From Entrophospora sp. SA101 (taxonomy: Eukaryota > Glomeromycota > Glomeromycetes > Entrophosporales > Entrophosporaceae): DNA of 21,036 nucleotides. Location of the stretch: NCBI GenBank assembly GCA_958430865.1, contig CAUDNR010001280.1, forward strand, positions 47,517-68,552. Direction: 5' to 3'. Positions 1-9,718 of the stretch are shown here, piece after piece (positions within the stretch are counted from its first letter, which is position 1; the number at the start of each line of letters is the position of its first letter). Below the pieces are notes generated by a model. That model made no database searches, was not told the origin of the DNA, and saw only the letters and a program-made list of their open reading frames with translations. The position numbers were made by a program, and so were the translations under genes.

Positions 1-2
1 CT

Positions 3-1175
3 GACAAAGAACAAAAACTAATCCAAATCCAAAATCAAATCAAAGCCCTCGAAACTGGAAGGATTGATCATTTACGAACTCAACTTAAAAATTTAGGTGA
101 TAAATTAACTAATTTCAGTGATACCAACATTATCACTTATCAAGAAACAATTGCTATTAGAACTTTGATTTACTTCTTAACTGATTTAGAAAAGGAGGGC
201 AAATTAGAAACTCCCCTTACGGCTACTGAAAAAGGATATCTCACTAAAGTAGAACAATTAGAGACTGTTCGCAATGCTCAACTTCCTACTTATGGCACTT
301 GACAAGGTTTAGGTACTAGTTTTCAAGAAAGACTAAATAATTGAGAAAAAAAAGAAGGAAGAAACCTAACCTCAAAAAGCATTATAACTTATTTTGATTT
401 ACTAAAAGTGAGTTAAATAATGCTCAGCAAACCATTGGTCTTAGTCCAGAAGAAGAAACAGAATTATTAGCGATTAACAATTACTTAACTGAACCAGAAT
501 AAGAAGTGAAAATCTTCGGTCAGTTTTCAAGATTGATGCTGATATTACTACTTCTTCAGTTCAAGAATGAAAAAATTATGGTGATAAAAAGCTCTTTAAA
601 AAAGATGAATTAGAACTAAAAAAAATTGCTGATATTCTGCTCAATTTAGAAGATAAAACTACTTTTTTCAATGAACTGAAAGAATATTTTAAAGATAAGC
701 AAGGAGTGCCAACTTTCCCTGTTGACACCACAGATGATTACCAAAAAACAGATTATTTCTTTACTTTATCTCCCCACTATGTAATTGGATTTTCAGCTAC
801 TTACCAAATTAAGCATGATAGTGCTAAGAAAAAAGAAATGGAAGACCAAATGACTATGGCTAAAAATGAGCAAAAACTAGGCTTAGACTTGACTAAATAT
901 GGGAATGGAACTGAATTCACTGAAGCTGGAATTATTAAATATTATGCGGAAGAATTAGGTGGAGTGAACCATCACTTTGCTCAACAAGGAAAAGAAACCA
1001 GTGTTCCTAAACCAGATTTCTGAAGGAGAAATAATCCTTCTGCTTGAGCCGCAGGAGGAGCATTACTCCTTCTTTTAGCTAGTTTAGGTTGAGCGATTTG
1101 AAAAAGAAAACTCCTTGCTCAATGATGAAACTCCCAACTGAACTAGAAGAAGAGGATGATGAAGATGATGATTAA
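3..1175 (+). pseudogene. MRE-like membrane protein gene, UGA=Trp, frameshifted, 5' partial
   Basis: Seen: coding-like sequence runs through three frames (3-416, then ~400-502, then ~505-1146), with the last bases 1134-1175 best read in a fourth segment. Nine in-frame TGA codons (300, 342, 568, 1021, 1045, 1090, 1099, 1123, 1126) sit where Trp is plausible, and I find no in-frame TGG. The start of the gene lies before the window. The N-terminal part is rich in Lys, Glu, Gln and Leu and looks coiled-coil. Near 1048-1098 there is one hydrophobic span (AAGGALLLLLASLGWAIWKR), followed by positive residues. The tail ends in EEEDDEDDD if a last one-base shift is allowed. Known: Mollicutes decode UGA as Trp. 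Inferred: a C-terminally anchored surface or membrane protein of a mycoplasma-related endobacterium. I do not recognise the family. The shifts make it a pseudogene unless they are sequencing errors. Mitochondrial origin is possible under the same code but no mitochondrial gene is recognisable. Confidence 0.7.
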
Positions 1176-1245
1176 TAATGATTTGATTGTTTATTCTGCC
1201 AGTCTTCTTTTCTTTCTTGGTTCATCATGAGCTGATGTTAAGGTT
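1165..1245 (+). CDS. 5' fragment of a second MRE-like ORF, cut at the junction
   Basis: Two ATG codons (1165, 1168) open a frame that overlaps the acidic tail of the preceding gene by about ten bases. A purine-rich AGAGG at 1151-1155 lies about ten bases upstream and could serve as ribosome binding site. The first residues are MMINNDLIVYSASLLFFLGS, a hydrophobic signal or membrane segment, followed by SSWADVK with Trp encoded by TGA at 1228. The frame stays open to TAA at 1276, but from about 1245 the DNA belongs to the dispersed fungal repeat, so only ~27 codons are native. Overlapping tandem genes with a Shine-Dalgarno-like site are a bacterial arrangement and support the MRE reading. Product unknown. 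Confidence 0.5.
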
Positions 1246-1436
1246 CATTTATTGCATATTATTTTCCTTTCTTCATAAGTAATTCTTTCTTTTCTTAGAT
1301 AAGTTTCCAGTGTCTGAGTATCATTTATTTTGAAAATGTAAGGAGCAATTTTTTCACCATGTTCTTTTTTTAGAATACTTCTAATAGTGCTGTAATTCTT
1401 AGGTTCCATGGTAGATCTGATGTAAATAAGTTTCAT
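1245..1436 (-). CDS. Small conserved ORF in dispersed repeat (copy 1), hypothetical
   Basis: The ORF begins MKLIYIRSTMEPKNYS and encodes 63 residues, basic and rich in Ile, Lys and Glu, with no membrane span or signal peptide. Copy 2 (13222-13515) shares its first ~55 residues with only two changes (His/Gln and Thr/Ala), although the DNA has about a dozen substitutions, mostly at third codon positions. That pattern is typical of a protein under selection. Compared with copy 2, copy 1 has lost about 12 bases near 1272 and has a different C-terminus. Upstream on the same strand (~1565-1500) both copies also contain a coding-like stretch, TKPDKVNIG, which may be an earlier exon. I do not recognise the family. 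Confidence 0.45.
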   Translation of the reverse strand: MKLIYIRSTMEPKNYSTIRSILKKEHGEKIAPYIFKINDTQTLETYLRKERITYEERKIICNK

Positions 1437-1566
1437 ATTAACTATTTTTACATAAGAGTAGTTCTATATATCACTTAAGATAACAAATTATAATCACATT
1501 ACAAATTTTGATCCCTGAAATCCTTAGTAACACCAATGTTCACTTTGTCTGGTTTTGTTGCAGCAT
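1250..1566 (-). repeat. Dispersed repeat, copy 1
   Basis: This block is clearly homologous to 13325-13666 over its whole length, with scattered substitutions and small indels. Both copies end on the plus strand at the same point, a run reading GTTGCAGYATGCCCCA, after which the flanks differ. On the left, copy 1 abuts the UGA=Trp bacterial-like segment. I see no terminal inverted repeats or target duplication for the block. It may be a fragment of a larger mobile element or of a multicopy gene. Confidence 0.85.
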
Positions 1567-2013
1567 GCCCCATATACTATATATATAATATATATATATA
1601 GTAATAAATAGAAATGAGACTACCTTGGCATGAAACATTACTAGTTTTTAACATCAACAACAAACTCTTTACATGAGTAAACAATTTTGTAAGAAACTTT
1701 TTTGGAATGGTGATATATTCAAGTAGTTATTCATGCAGGCTTCTATTATCTATATCTATTTTTATATATTTGCAATGTATTATTATTAATTTTTTAATTC
1801 ACAATTTATCCAATGATAAAGTTAGATTGGTAATTTATAGTTGAAGGTTGAGCATGCTACACACTCACTTGGCTCTCATTTGTTAATTTATTCATTCGCC
1901 TAAGTTCAAGATCTTGTAAAAAAGCTTGGACATATCAAATATTTATGTGGCTTATGTGATTTGTAAAACATAAAAATAAGAGAAGTATTACTTTATTATT
2001 GATTTGTCAATTG
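1567..2013. other. AT-rich intergenic stretch, no gene seen
   Basis: Contains an alternating TA tract at about 1572-1600 and otherwise AT-rich sequence without a credible ORF, RNA gene or inverted-repeat element. Confidence 0.6.
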
Positions 2014-2015
2014 TA

Positions 2016-2482
2016 CAGTGCAGGACACCTAATCCCGCAACTTACTGCGCCACGACGACGAATTTTGGGAAAAAATTTCCAATCAAAAATGCAATAAAAA
2101 TTGTTTTGTCATGTGATATTTCCTAGTCATTCCATAAATAGTAAAATCGGCAATAAGAATAAACATTGGGTTACCTAATATGGATGTGATCATCAACTAA
2201 AAATTCAAAAACTTTTATTTTGTTTCAATTTGTTCATTTTTATATATATATAAATCGCGTGTAACGCGACAGTTTTGGGCTTAACATAGTAAACTTGTGC
2301 AACTTTGAGGCTTGATCTCTCCATGGTAATGTGACATATCAACAAAATGAAATCGTAGCTTTGTGGAGAAAGGTCTTAGCTTCAAAATCATGTTTTGTTT
2401 TTGTGTGTTACATTTCCATTTCTGGTATACTAAAGAATATACAAGACCAATAAAAAGTTGTGGGACTAGGTGTCCTGCACTA
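2016..2482. mobile_element. Non-autonomous Tc1/mariner-like element
   Basis: The ends are inverted repeats of about 27 bp: AGTGCAGGACACCTAATCCC near 2017 is matched by the reverse complement of 2455-2481 with two internal differences. The left end is preceded by TA (2014-2015) and the right end is followed by TA (2483-2484), as expected for a TA target duplication; the outermost right base has changed from the expected G. The CAGTG start and TA target fit Tc1/mariner-type elements. The 467-bp body has no long ORF, so it would be mobilised in trans. It includes a short GC-rich hairpin, TCGCGT/ACGCGA, at 2255-2269. Confidence 0.8.
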
Positions 2483-2484
2483 TA

Positions 2485-3548
2485 TATAAAAGCACTTATT
2501 AATTATTCCTGAAATAGTAAAGTATAAATCAATAAATTAGTAAAAATATCATTAAACTTGGACAACTACAATGCTTGGCTGTTTCTGCTAAAAAGTATAA
2601 ATAATTATCAACAGGTCAATGTAATATATCTATTATATCCATTTCTGATGACAAATTATAATAACAAATGGTCATATATCTGAATAAATTATATTTGCTG
2701 TTTTATTAAATCCATTAAAAGCTGTATCCTCTAACTCAAACCTTTAAATTTTATATAGTAATTTTAGACAGGAATCCAGCAATTCCTACATATAAACATA
2801 AAATATTTTATAAGAAAGTCCCTTTGAAAATTTGTATATTTAAACTTCGAGATTCATATCATGTGTTAAAAGTACAATTTTAGTTTATATCAACATAAAG
2901 GGTGGTTACGTTGGGGGTGAAAGTTGGAGTCTAGAAAATTTTAATTAGTGATCTGCAAAATTTTGCAGAGGTTTCACAGATTACGAATTAAAATAAGTTT
3001 CACAATATAAAAAAGATTGAGGATATTGTTGATTCATGAACTATAGCCCCCATTTTTGTTCAATCCATTTAATATATATTCTTTTTTGATCAATTTATTA
3101 TTTGCAGCAAATAAACCAAATTCATATTTTTGGGTATCAGATAAAGTCGCTTTACTTGAAAACATTTTATTTGGAAGTTATAAAAGAATATGAATAATTT
3201 TTTAATGATATAAAAACAATGACAGTGAACAATGATTTAATAATTAAGTATAATGTTAATTTAATTTATTAATAATATTTTATGAATTAGAAGATTGATA
3301 TGATAACTGAATGTTTTTTATTTTTAAAGTAATAAGTGTAATTAGACTTTAGTTATTAAAACTCCTTAATTTTATCTGTTATGTCTTTTCCTCTACCTTT
3401 ATATATGATAATTCCAACTAAAAAAAGATAAGAGTATTGTTGCCTGGATTCTTACTCTCTTATTCTGTTATTCTGTTATTATAATAATTCTCTACATCTA
3501 TTAAAAAAGAAAGAATTCTTTATTTGCTTGTTGCTTGAATTATTATTT
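2485..3548. other. AT-rich intergenic region with one perfect palindrome
   Basis: No gene is supported here. A perfect 16-bp palindrome (CTGCAAAATTTTGCAG) lies at 2953-2968 and the sequence nearby (GTTTCACAGATTA, GTTTCACAATA) is loosely repetitive. The rest is AT-rich with short homopolymers. Confidence 0.5.
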
Positions 3549-3556
3549 TACTACGT

Positions 3557-3685
3557 GTTCCATGTCGCAATCCAAAAAAGGAAACCAAAGTGGTCGCAAA
3601 GGTGGTTGCAACCAGGTGTCGCAAACCATTTTTATATGTCGCAAATATGGTTGCAACCATCACCAAGAATTGCGACCAGCATCTA
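3557..3685. mobile_element. MITE-like element A (GTCGCAA motif family)
   Basis: A 129-bp segment flanked by identical 8-mers TACTACGT (3549-3556 and 3686-3693), consistent with an 8-bp target duplication. Inside, GTCGCAA occurs at least four times in direct orientation and its reverse complement TTGCGAC near the right end, and the palindrome TGGTTGCAACCA occurs twice (near 3602 and 3648). The segments TGGTCGCAA near 3591 and TTGCGACCA near 3670 form inverted repeats. The extreme ends match poorly (left end eroded), so the element boundaries rest mainly on the duplication. An apparent ORF at 3535-3729 is a by-product of this repeat. Confidence 0.55.
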
Positions 3686-3733
3686 TACTACGTTTTAATC
3701 ATCATCATTATTATATTATTTGCATGTAACACG

Positions 3734-3937
3734 TAAGGTTGTGGGCGAAACCTCCTTAGTAATTACTGAAACCATGGCAAAACTATATTAAATCTTATCA
3801 AAAATCCTGTTGAAACTATGCCGAAATGGCGAAATCTCAAAATGCGAAACTCTGCCGAAACTCTAATAAACAATTAATGTGTAACCTGCCGAAACCCCGC
3901 TGATTGATTTCTGGAGGAATTTCGGCAAGCAACCTTA
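3734..3937. mobile_element. MITE-like element B with perfect 8-bp target duplication
   Basis: A 204-bp element flanked by identical 8-mers GTAACACG (3726-3733 and 3938-3945). The left end TAAGGTTGTGGGCGAAACC and the reverse complement of the right end TAAGGTTGCTTGCCGAAATT form a terminal inverted repeat of about 25 bp with a few mismatches. The interior repeats the short motif (C/G)CGAAA(C/T) about seven times, mostly in one orientation. An 8-bp duplication and ends of type TAAGG fit the hAT superfamily. There is no ORF, so it is non-autonomous. Confidence 0.85.
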
Positions 3938-4230
3938 GTAACACGGGAATTACTAAATTTTAAATTTTATATTACAGTATGGTCACGTGAAAGTCATGAG
4001 GTGCATTTAGAGAGGATAATTTTATATGAATGGGTCTAGGGAAAGGCCATGCAGTATAGAACATAAAGGTACACTTATCTCTAAGTCCCAAGCTTGAGAC
4101 TGTTGACTGTAGTTTGAATTTTTTTTATAGACGATCTGCACTGTATTACAAGTCCCAATATGTTTTGATCTGCGAGTGAGATATCAGAATTAGTAGCAAT
4201 GATTTAAAATTTTATTGTTACATTGAAAAA

Positions 4231-6903
4231 ATGTCTAGTGATGAGCAAAAATATGACGATATTCCAAGGGATGTTATAAACAAAAGAATTCAATCTGAAG
4301 ATCAATTAGCAACAATTCGTTATGTTGGCCCTGTCCCACCTACAAAAGGTATATGGTATGGTGTTGAATGGGACAATATTTCAAGAGGCAAACATGATGG
4401 TTTACATGATGGTGTAAGATATTTCACGTGTAGGTTAGTTATACTACATAGTTATTATTGCTTTTATGTATTGGAGAGAGAAAAAACGATTACATTAATT
4501 GATTTATTGATTGATTGATTATTTTAAATAAAACAGTGTTCCAAATAGTGGATCTTTTATTAGGCCTTCTCCAAAAATACATTTTGGTCGTAGTTTTCTT
4601 TCAGCCATGATTTTAAAATACATTGACTTAGAATTATCATCATCATCATCATCAATGGTTAAAAAAGATTCTAATGATAATAACATTAATAGTAATAATG
4701 GTGGTGGTGACGATGGTGGTGATGGTGAATCATATGATGCACAAAAAGATTTGGATACAATTTATTGGGCCGGTAATACAAAAATAGAGGTTGAGGCTAT
4801 AGGATGGGAAAAGATTCGTAGAAAACAAAGGTTTAATAATTAAATAATTTTAATTTAATTACTAATAATAGTGAACAATAATTCTTATTTATTAACAAAC
4901 TACTTACATATATACTATATATATTATTAATTATAGGCAATTGGATAGATTGACAGAAGTAGGTTTATCTTTTGAACGAATTTCAAATGCAGGAAAGCCT
5001 GGAGAAATCGAAACGACTTGTCCAAGTAATATATATATTAAAAAATTTTACAAACAAATGAAATAATTTAATATTGGTAATTAAGTATAAAGTTCTTTAG
5101 ATATAATTGACTTGAATTTGTCAAAAAATCTAATATCTGATTGGGAAACTGTTGCTCGAATTTGTGATCAATTAAAAAAACTGCAGGTTTTAAGATTAAA
5201 GTAAGCTCGCTTATCTTCTCCTATTGATCAATTTCATTAATAATTTGACTAATTTTTTTTATTTGATTTTAGTTACAATAGATTTCAAGGGTTAAAAGTG
5301 GTTCCTGATTTTAAAATTTCATTTACAAATTTAAAAAATTTATCTTTGAATTATACTAGGATTGAATGGAAACAGGTTTTATTTCATACTAATTAACTAA
5401 TCAGTTAAAATGCAAATTATACTCGAAATTCTTATGATTTTTCTTCTTTATAGATTGAACTACTTGAACCATGTCTTTTGAATTTGGAAAATTTACAATT
5501 AGGTTTTAACAATATTAAAAATTTTGGAGATATTGATGGTGAAAAGGAAAACCAGATAAAAAAAAGCAAGATAAAAGGTTTTTCCAAATTAAAAACACTA
5601 AATCTTGAATCTAATATTATTGATAGTTGGGATGAAATTGCTAGATTTTCAGGATTACCACAGTAACTAATTAATTATTATTATCTATTTATATATATAT
5701 ATATAATTATTTACCAATAATAATCTTTTATCATAGGTTGGAAACACTTTTTATTAGTAATAATTTAATAAACAATATTTATTATCCTAAAGGAGTTGAT
5801 AATCAAGAGTTTCCAAAATTAAAATATTTAAATGTTAGCGAAAATAAAATCAATGATTGGCAAAATGTTAATGAACTTAATAGGTTTCCCTCATTAGAAG
5901 AGTTAAGAATTAAAAAAAATCCACTTTTTGATAGTAATGAATTTAATGAATTTTAACATATTGATGATTTTTATGATTATATTTTAATCGCCTTACAAAT
6001 CAACAACACTTATTTTTGTATCTATAATATAGGTATAAAAGCCGATGAAGCATACATTCTAATTGTTGGTAGAATTAAAGGATTAAAAATGATGAATGGA
6101 AGTATGGTAATTATAATCATTAATCATTATTAAAATATCTTTTCAATTTGCTAAACAACATTAAATCTTATGTATAGATATCATCTAGCGATAGAATTGA
6201 TACTGAAAGATATTATTTGAGATTATGCATCAAGGATTTGAAATCATCTGATGAAATAGAGAAACACCATCCTAGATTTAAAGAATTATGTGAAATTCAT
6301 GGCGAACCTACTTTTGATGATAGAAGTTCAAAAGCAACTAGTAGCATGTTGAAAGATAGATTAATAAGTCTGTATATTCATTATCATTATCATTGTCATT
6401 ATCGCTAAACGCTAATTAATTAATTACAATTCATGGATCAAAATATTTTGATCATAAAAAAATTTTTTTTATAGCTTTGACTATTACCCATAGAAAATCT
6501 CTTGATGAAGAGCCAATAAAAATAATATCAAAAAAACTTTTAGGTATTTTTTTTTTATAATAATTATTGTGAATAGAGATAATGATTTCTAATTCAATTT
6601 AAGTTTTATAATCTTATTAGGAACTTTAACTTTGAGAAATTTAAAAAATATATTTCAAAAATCATTTGGAATACCAGCATCACAACAAAGATTATATGCA
6701 ATTATTAAAGATGAGGTGTTATTTTATTTTATTTATTATTTATTTATTATTTAAATATAATACTTAAAATTTATTAAAAATTGTATTTAAACTAGACTGT
6801 AAAAGGCACTTCAATATCAAAATTTGAAATGAATGATGATTTGAGACAATTATCATATTATGATTTTATATCAGGAGATGAAATCATAATATTATCAAAA
6901 TAA
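4231..6903 (+). CDS. Tubulin-folding cofactor E (TBCE), 12 exons
   Basis: Splicing of 4231-4433, 4537-4830, 4937-5025, 5101-5200, 5273-5375, 5454-5662, 5737-5933, 6033-6106, 6178-6367, 6475-6543, 6621-6715 and 6796-6903 gives an uninterrupted 576-aa protein; all 11 introns are GT-AG and about 70-107 nt. Domain order is that of TBCE: an N-terminal CAP-Gly domain (residues ~15-85, motif GKHDG at 53-57 where GKNDG is usual), leucine-rich repeats from about 185 to 420 (for example CPNIIDLNLSKN), and a C-terminal ubiquitin-like domain (~487-576). TBCE binds alpha-tubulin and works with cofactors C and D to assemble or dissociate tubulin dimers in the cytosol. A low-complexity insert of Ser, Asn, Gly and Asp (~102-133) separates the first two domains. 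Length is a little above the ~530 aa of animal TBCE. No sign of damage. Confidence 0.95.
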
Positions 6904-7013
6904 TTTTTATATTTAAGCAATCGATCAATGATAAAAAAATTTTTCTTATAAAAAAATAAAAAATAAATTGAATAAATCAGAATTATTTAACATTTATTAT
7001 AATAATTATTATC

Positions 7014-7384
7014 ATGAGTTATAAAGTTGGTGAGTGAAAAATAAGATAATAGTAATGATTTTTAAATCATAATATTTTAATTTGAATAATGAATCATTGT
7101 ATATGATTTTATGAATTAGCTGATGTTTCCCTCGCTAGTTGGGGTCGTAAAGAAATTTATATAGCAGAAAATGAAATGCCTGGACTTATGCATTTACGTA
7201 AAAAATATGGACCTTCTAAACCTTTAAAGGGTGCACGTATAGCAGGGTGTCTCCATATAGCAATTTAAACTGCGGTTTTAATTGAACTTGGAGCTGAAGT
7301 GGCTTGGAGTACTTGTAACATTTTTTTCCACGCAAGATCAAGCTGCTGCCCGCCATTGCAGTCACCGGCGTGCCTGTTTATGCA
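7014..7384 (+). pseudogene. S-adenosylhomocysteine hydrolase, truncated pseudogene
   Basis: A first exon (7014-7029, MSYKV) and a GTGAGT...TTAG intron (7030-7119) lead into sequence clearly matching the N-terminus of [24 protein letters not shown], then [13 protein letters not shown]. The intact enzyme (~430 aa) cleaves S-adenosylhomocysteine to adenosine and homocysteine in the methyl cycle. Here an in-frame TAA at 7266 replaces the conserved Glu of the TVETAVLIE region. Four codons are then missing before LGAEV, and at least two one-base shifts follow (~7320-7331 and ~7350). Homology stops at about 7384 after VPVYA, so only about the first 85 residues are represented and the NAD-binding domain is absent. 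The retained intron shows a DNA-level duplication, not a retrocopy. It starts only 110 bp after TBCE. Confidence 0.9.
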
Positions 7385-7455
7385 ACTATTTGCGATGTAA
7401 AAATCGATTACAAATCGAAAATCGATTACGAAAAATTAATCGATTAACATCTCTA
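7385..7455. mobile_element. Possible hAT-like transposon end abutting the SAHH copy
   Basis: SAHH similarity breaks off into sequence with three copies of ATCGATTA and ends in AACATCTCTA (to 7455). Read on the other strand this starts TAGAGATGTTAATCG, which resembles the ends of hAT elements (CAGAGATG-type). No matching opposite end or 8-bp duplication was found, so this would be a solitary relic, possibly what truncated the gene. Confidence 0.35.
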
Positions 7456-9269
7456 ATTCAGTGGCCACAAATATATATATATATAGCAACTTTGTGATGT
7501 AACCACTCTCATTTAATATTAATATTATTAATATAAATTTTTCTTCGGGAAAACTTTATATATACAAAGATCGTCAATTAAACCTTTGTCATAAAACACT
7601 TATTTTTTAATACATTTAACAAATTTAATAAAAGTTATGGTTCTCAGCGGGATATTTATTATGGCTTTACATAGTGTTATAAATATATAAAGAAAAATGT
7701 TTCGTGATACAATTTAATTTTATTACTCATTCAATCAAATAAAATTTAATATCGGATATTCATAATATGGTTAACATTGATAAATAACTAAAATTTTAAA
7801 TTATTCATCTTTTGTTATCCATAGTCACATAACAAGTGTGTAGATTCATCACTACATATTACAACATTACAATGTCAGGCACATTAGTTTTGCAAGTACA
7901 GCCAAACCTTGTCACAGCACAGCGGACTATTTTTATGTGCCCCGTTCATCCGCTGTTGACTGTAGCTCTTTTACAATTTTGTGACCCTTGTTTCTTTCAT
8001 ATCCAACTTGATTTCTTAAAATATCTCTTTACTTTTACTTTCTTCAAAATATGAGCAGCAGTAGAATTTTTTTGCTTGTTATTCTATTATTACTTTCTTC
8101 TTGTATTTAGTGACTGAAGCCTCTTCTGTATTTATAAACGAATGGAATTAATCAATAAGTTCATTGATCAAATATTCAATGAATATTAGATTTTTTTTCC
8201 AGTTCCCAAAGAATAGAATGGCTACACTCGCAACAAAATTTCAATTGTCATGGAAATATGTAGTAAAAATTAATCTAGCAAAACGTAAGTTAGAAACCGG
8301 GAATTCAGTTAGTAATTATTAATTATATGTCCATTTCAATCACAATTTTCCAAAACATCCTAATTTATATCAATATAACAAGTTACTATGAAGAGAAATG
8401 GAGTAGAGATACTCAAGAGGAAGATATTATATATTGTATGGTCTTAGTATTATTTATTAATCTTTTATAAAGCATATAAATGTATTAATAAAGAAGAATA
8501 TTGGAAATCGTTTGGTTAATTGTGAGGCAGAAACGTGACTATTGGGGATGTATATGACTGATGAAATCGTTCTACGTATTTGTGTATGATGTTTCCAAAC
8601 AGACTAGATTTGTAGAATTATCGAAGACAAGATAATTAGTGTCAAAGTACATGATGCTGTTGAGTATATCGACTTATCATATTTATCATGCATTTCATTC
8701 AAGTGTGACTGCACTGCTATAAAGCTTCGAAATACTCATTCAGCAACTTCATTATATGATGTGATGTTCCACTTGTCAAATTGATTATGCCGCGCAAACT
8801 AGAAATCGAAATATATAAAGACAAAGACAATCAATATTAGGGAAATAGATAGGTAGTGGAGAAGTTATCATTATTATAAGATTCCAATTAAAAAGTAATA
8901 ATAAAAAATTATCCTAATCTAAAAACTTAATATGGCTTTTATCTCAAGTTTACGTTTTATTTATTTGGCACATTTTAATTGAATGTATTTTTCAATAGCA
9001 TCTTTTTTGGAATAACTATCACTAGTACTAGTACTAGACCCTGAAAAATTCGCAATAGTCGATTATGATAAATATTGAAGTTGTTTTTTATTTTAAAAAT
9101 TAAATAATTATATCTATTGTGTCAACTCAAAGGAGTTGTTTTAATGAGCTTTACTAATTACTAATCTTAGCTTTGCTCAGTAACTTACATTAAGAATTAT
9201 AATAGTAATAATAATGATAATAATAATAACGTTTTCTTTCCCACATTAATTAAATCCACAAAAGTATAT
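7456..9269. other. Intergenic region, no supported gene
   Basis: AT-rich sequence between the SAHH relic and the 3' end of GUP1. At 8051-8110 a short frame reads MSSSRIFLLVILLLLSSCI and stops; it looks like a signal peptide, but no splice from GTATTT (8103) to the pyrimidine-rich acceptor at 8202 keeps an open frame. A segment 8203-8285 sits between that acceptor and a good GTAAGT donor, so a decayed small secreted-protein gene is conceivable. A CTAGTA triplication occurs near 9023 and an ATA/ATG-rich simple tract at ~9199-9230. Confidence 0.4.
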
Positions 9270-9674
9270 TTAGTATCTATTATCAGAATTTATTCCTTTT
9301 CTTTTTTCCTCTTCTCTAACTTCAAACATTATTTGGACGGCACAAAAAATTGCAATACAACTTAATCCAAGCGCTATTAAACCTTTATAATTGAAAGAAA
9401 AAAGTCAAAAAAAATTTTTTTATACGAGATTGAAGAAATGAGAAATGAATATATTTGTAAATAAATATTTTAAGAAATTTACCATCCGTTGTAAGAAATA
9501 TCTCTGATAATAAAAATTTCATTCCATCTAAACCAACAGCAAATCCAACTAAATTTGCTGCCCACATGGTTAATAAATTTAGTACACATCCAATAGCACA
9601 TAAATGTCTAAAATATTGCCAATTTGTCCACTAAGAATTTGTAAAATAATAATGATTAATTATATTATTATTAT

Positions 9675-9718
<44 letters not shown>

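Noticed and set aside
3..1175. Mitochondrial origin (NUMT) of the UGA=Trp segment
   Set aside because: Fungal mitochondria can share the code, but no mitochondrial gene is recognisable, and overlapping genes with a ribosome-binding-like site fit Mollicutes better. Not formally excluded.
3535..3729. 64-codon ORF
   Set aside because: It lies across MITE A and is produced by its GTCGCAA repeats.
7282..7497. 71-codon ORF
   Set aside because: It is the shifted reading of the SAHH pseudogene continuing into the hAT-like sequence.
7836..8054. 72-codon ORF
   Set aside because: Cys/Phe-rich with no family signal, and no splice context.
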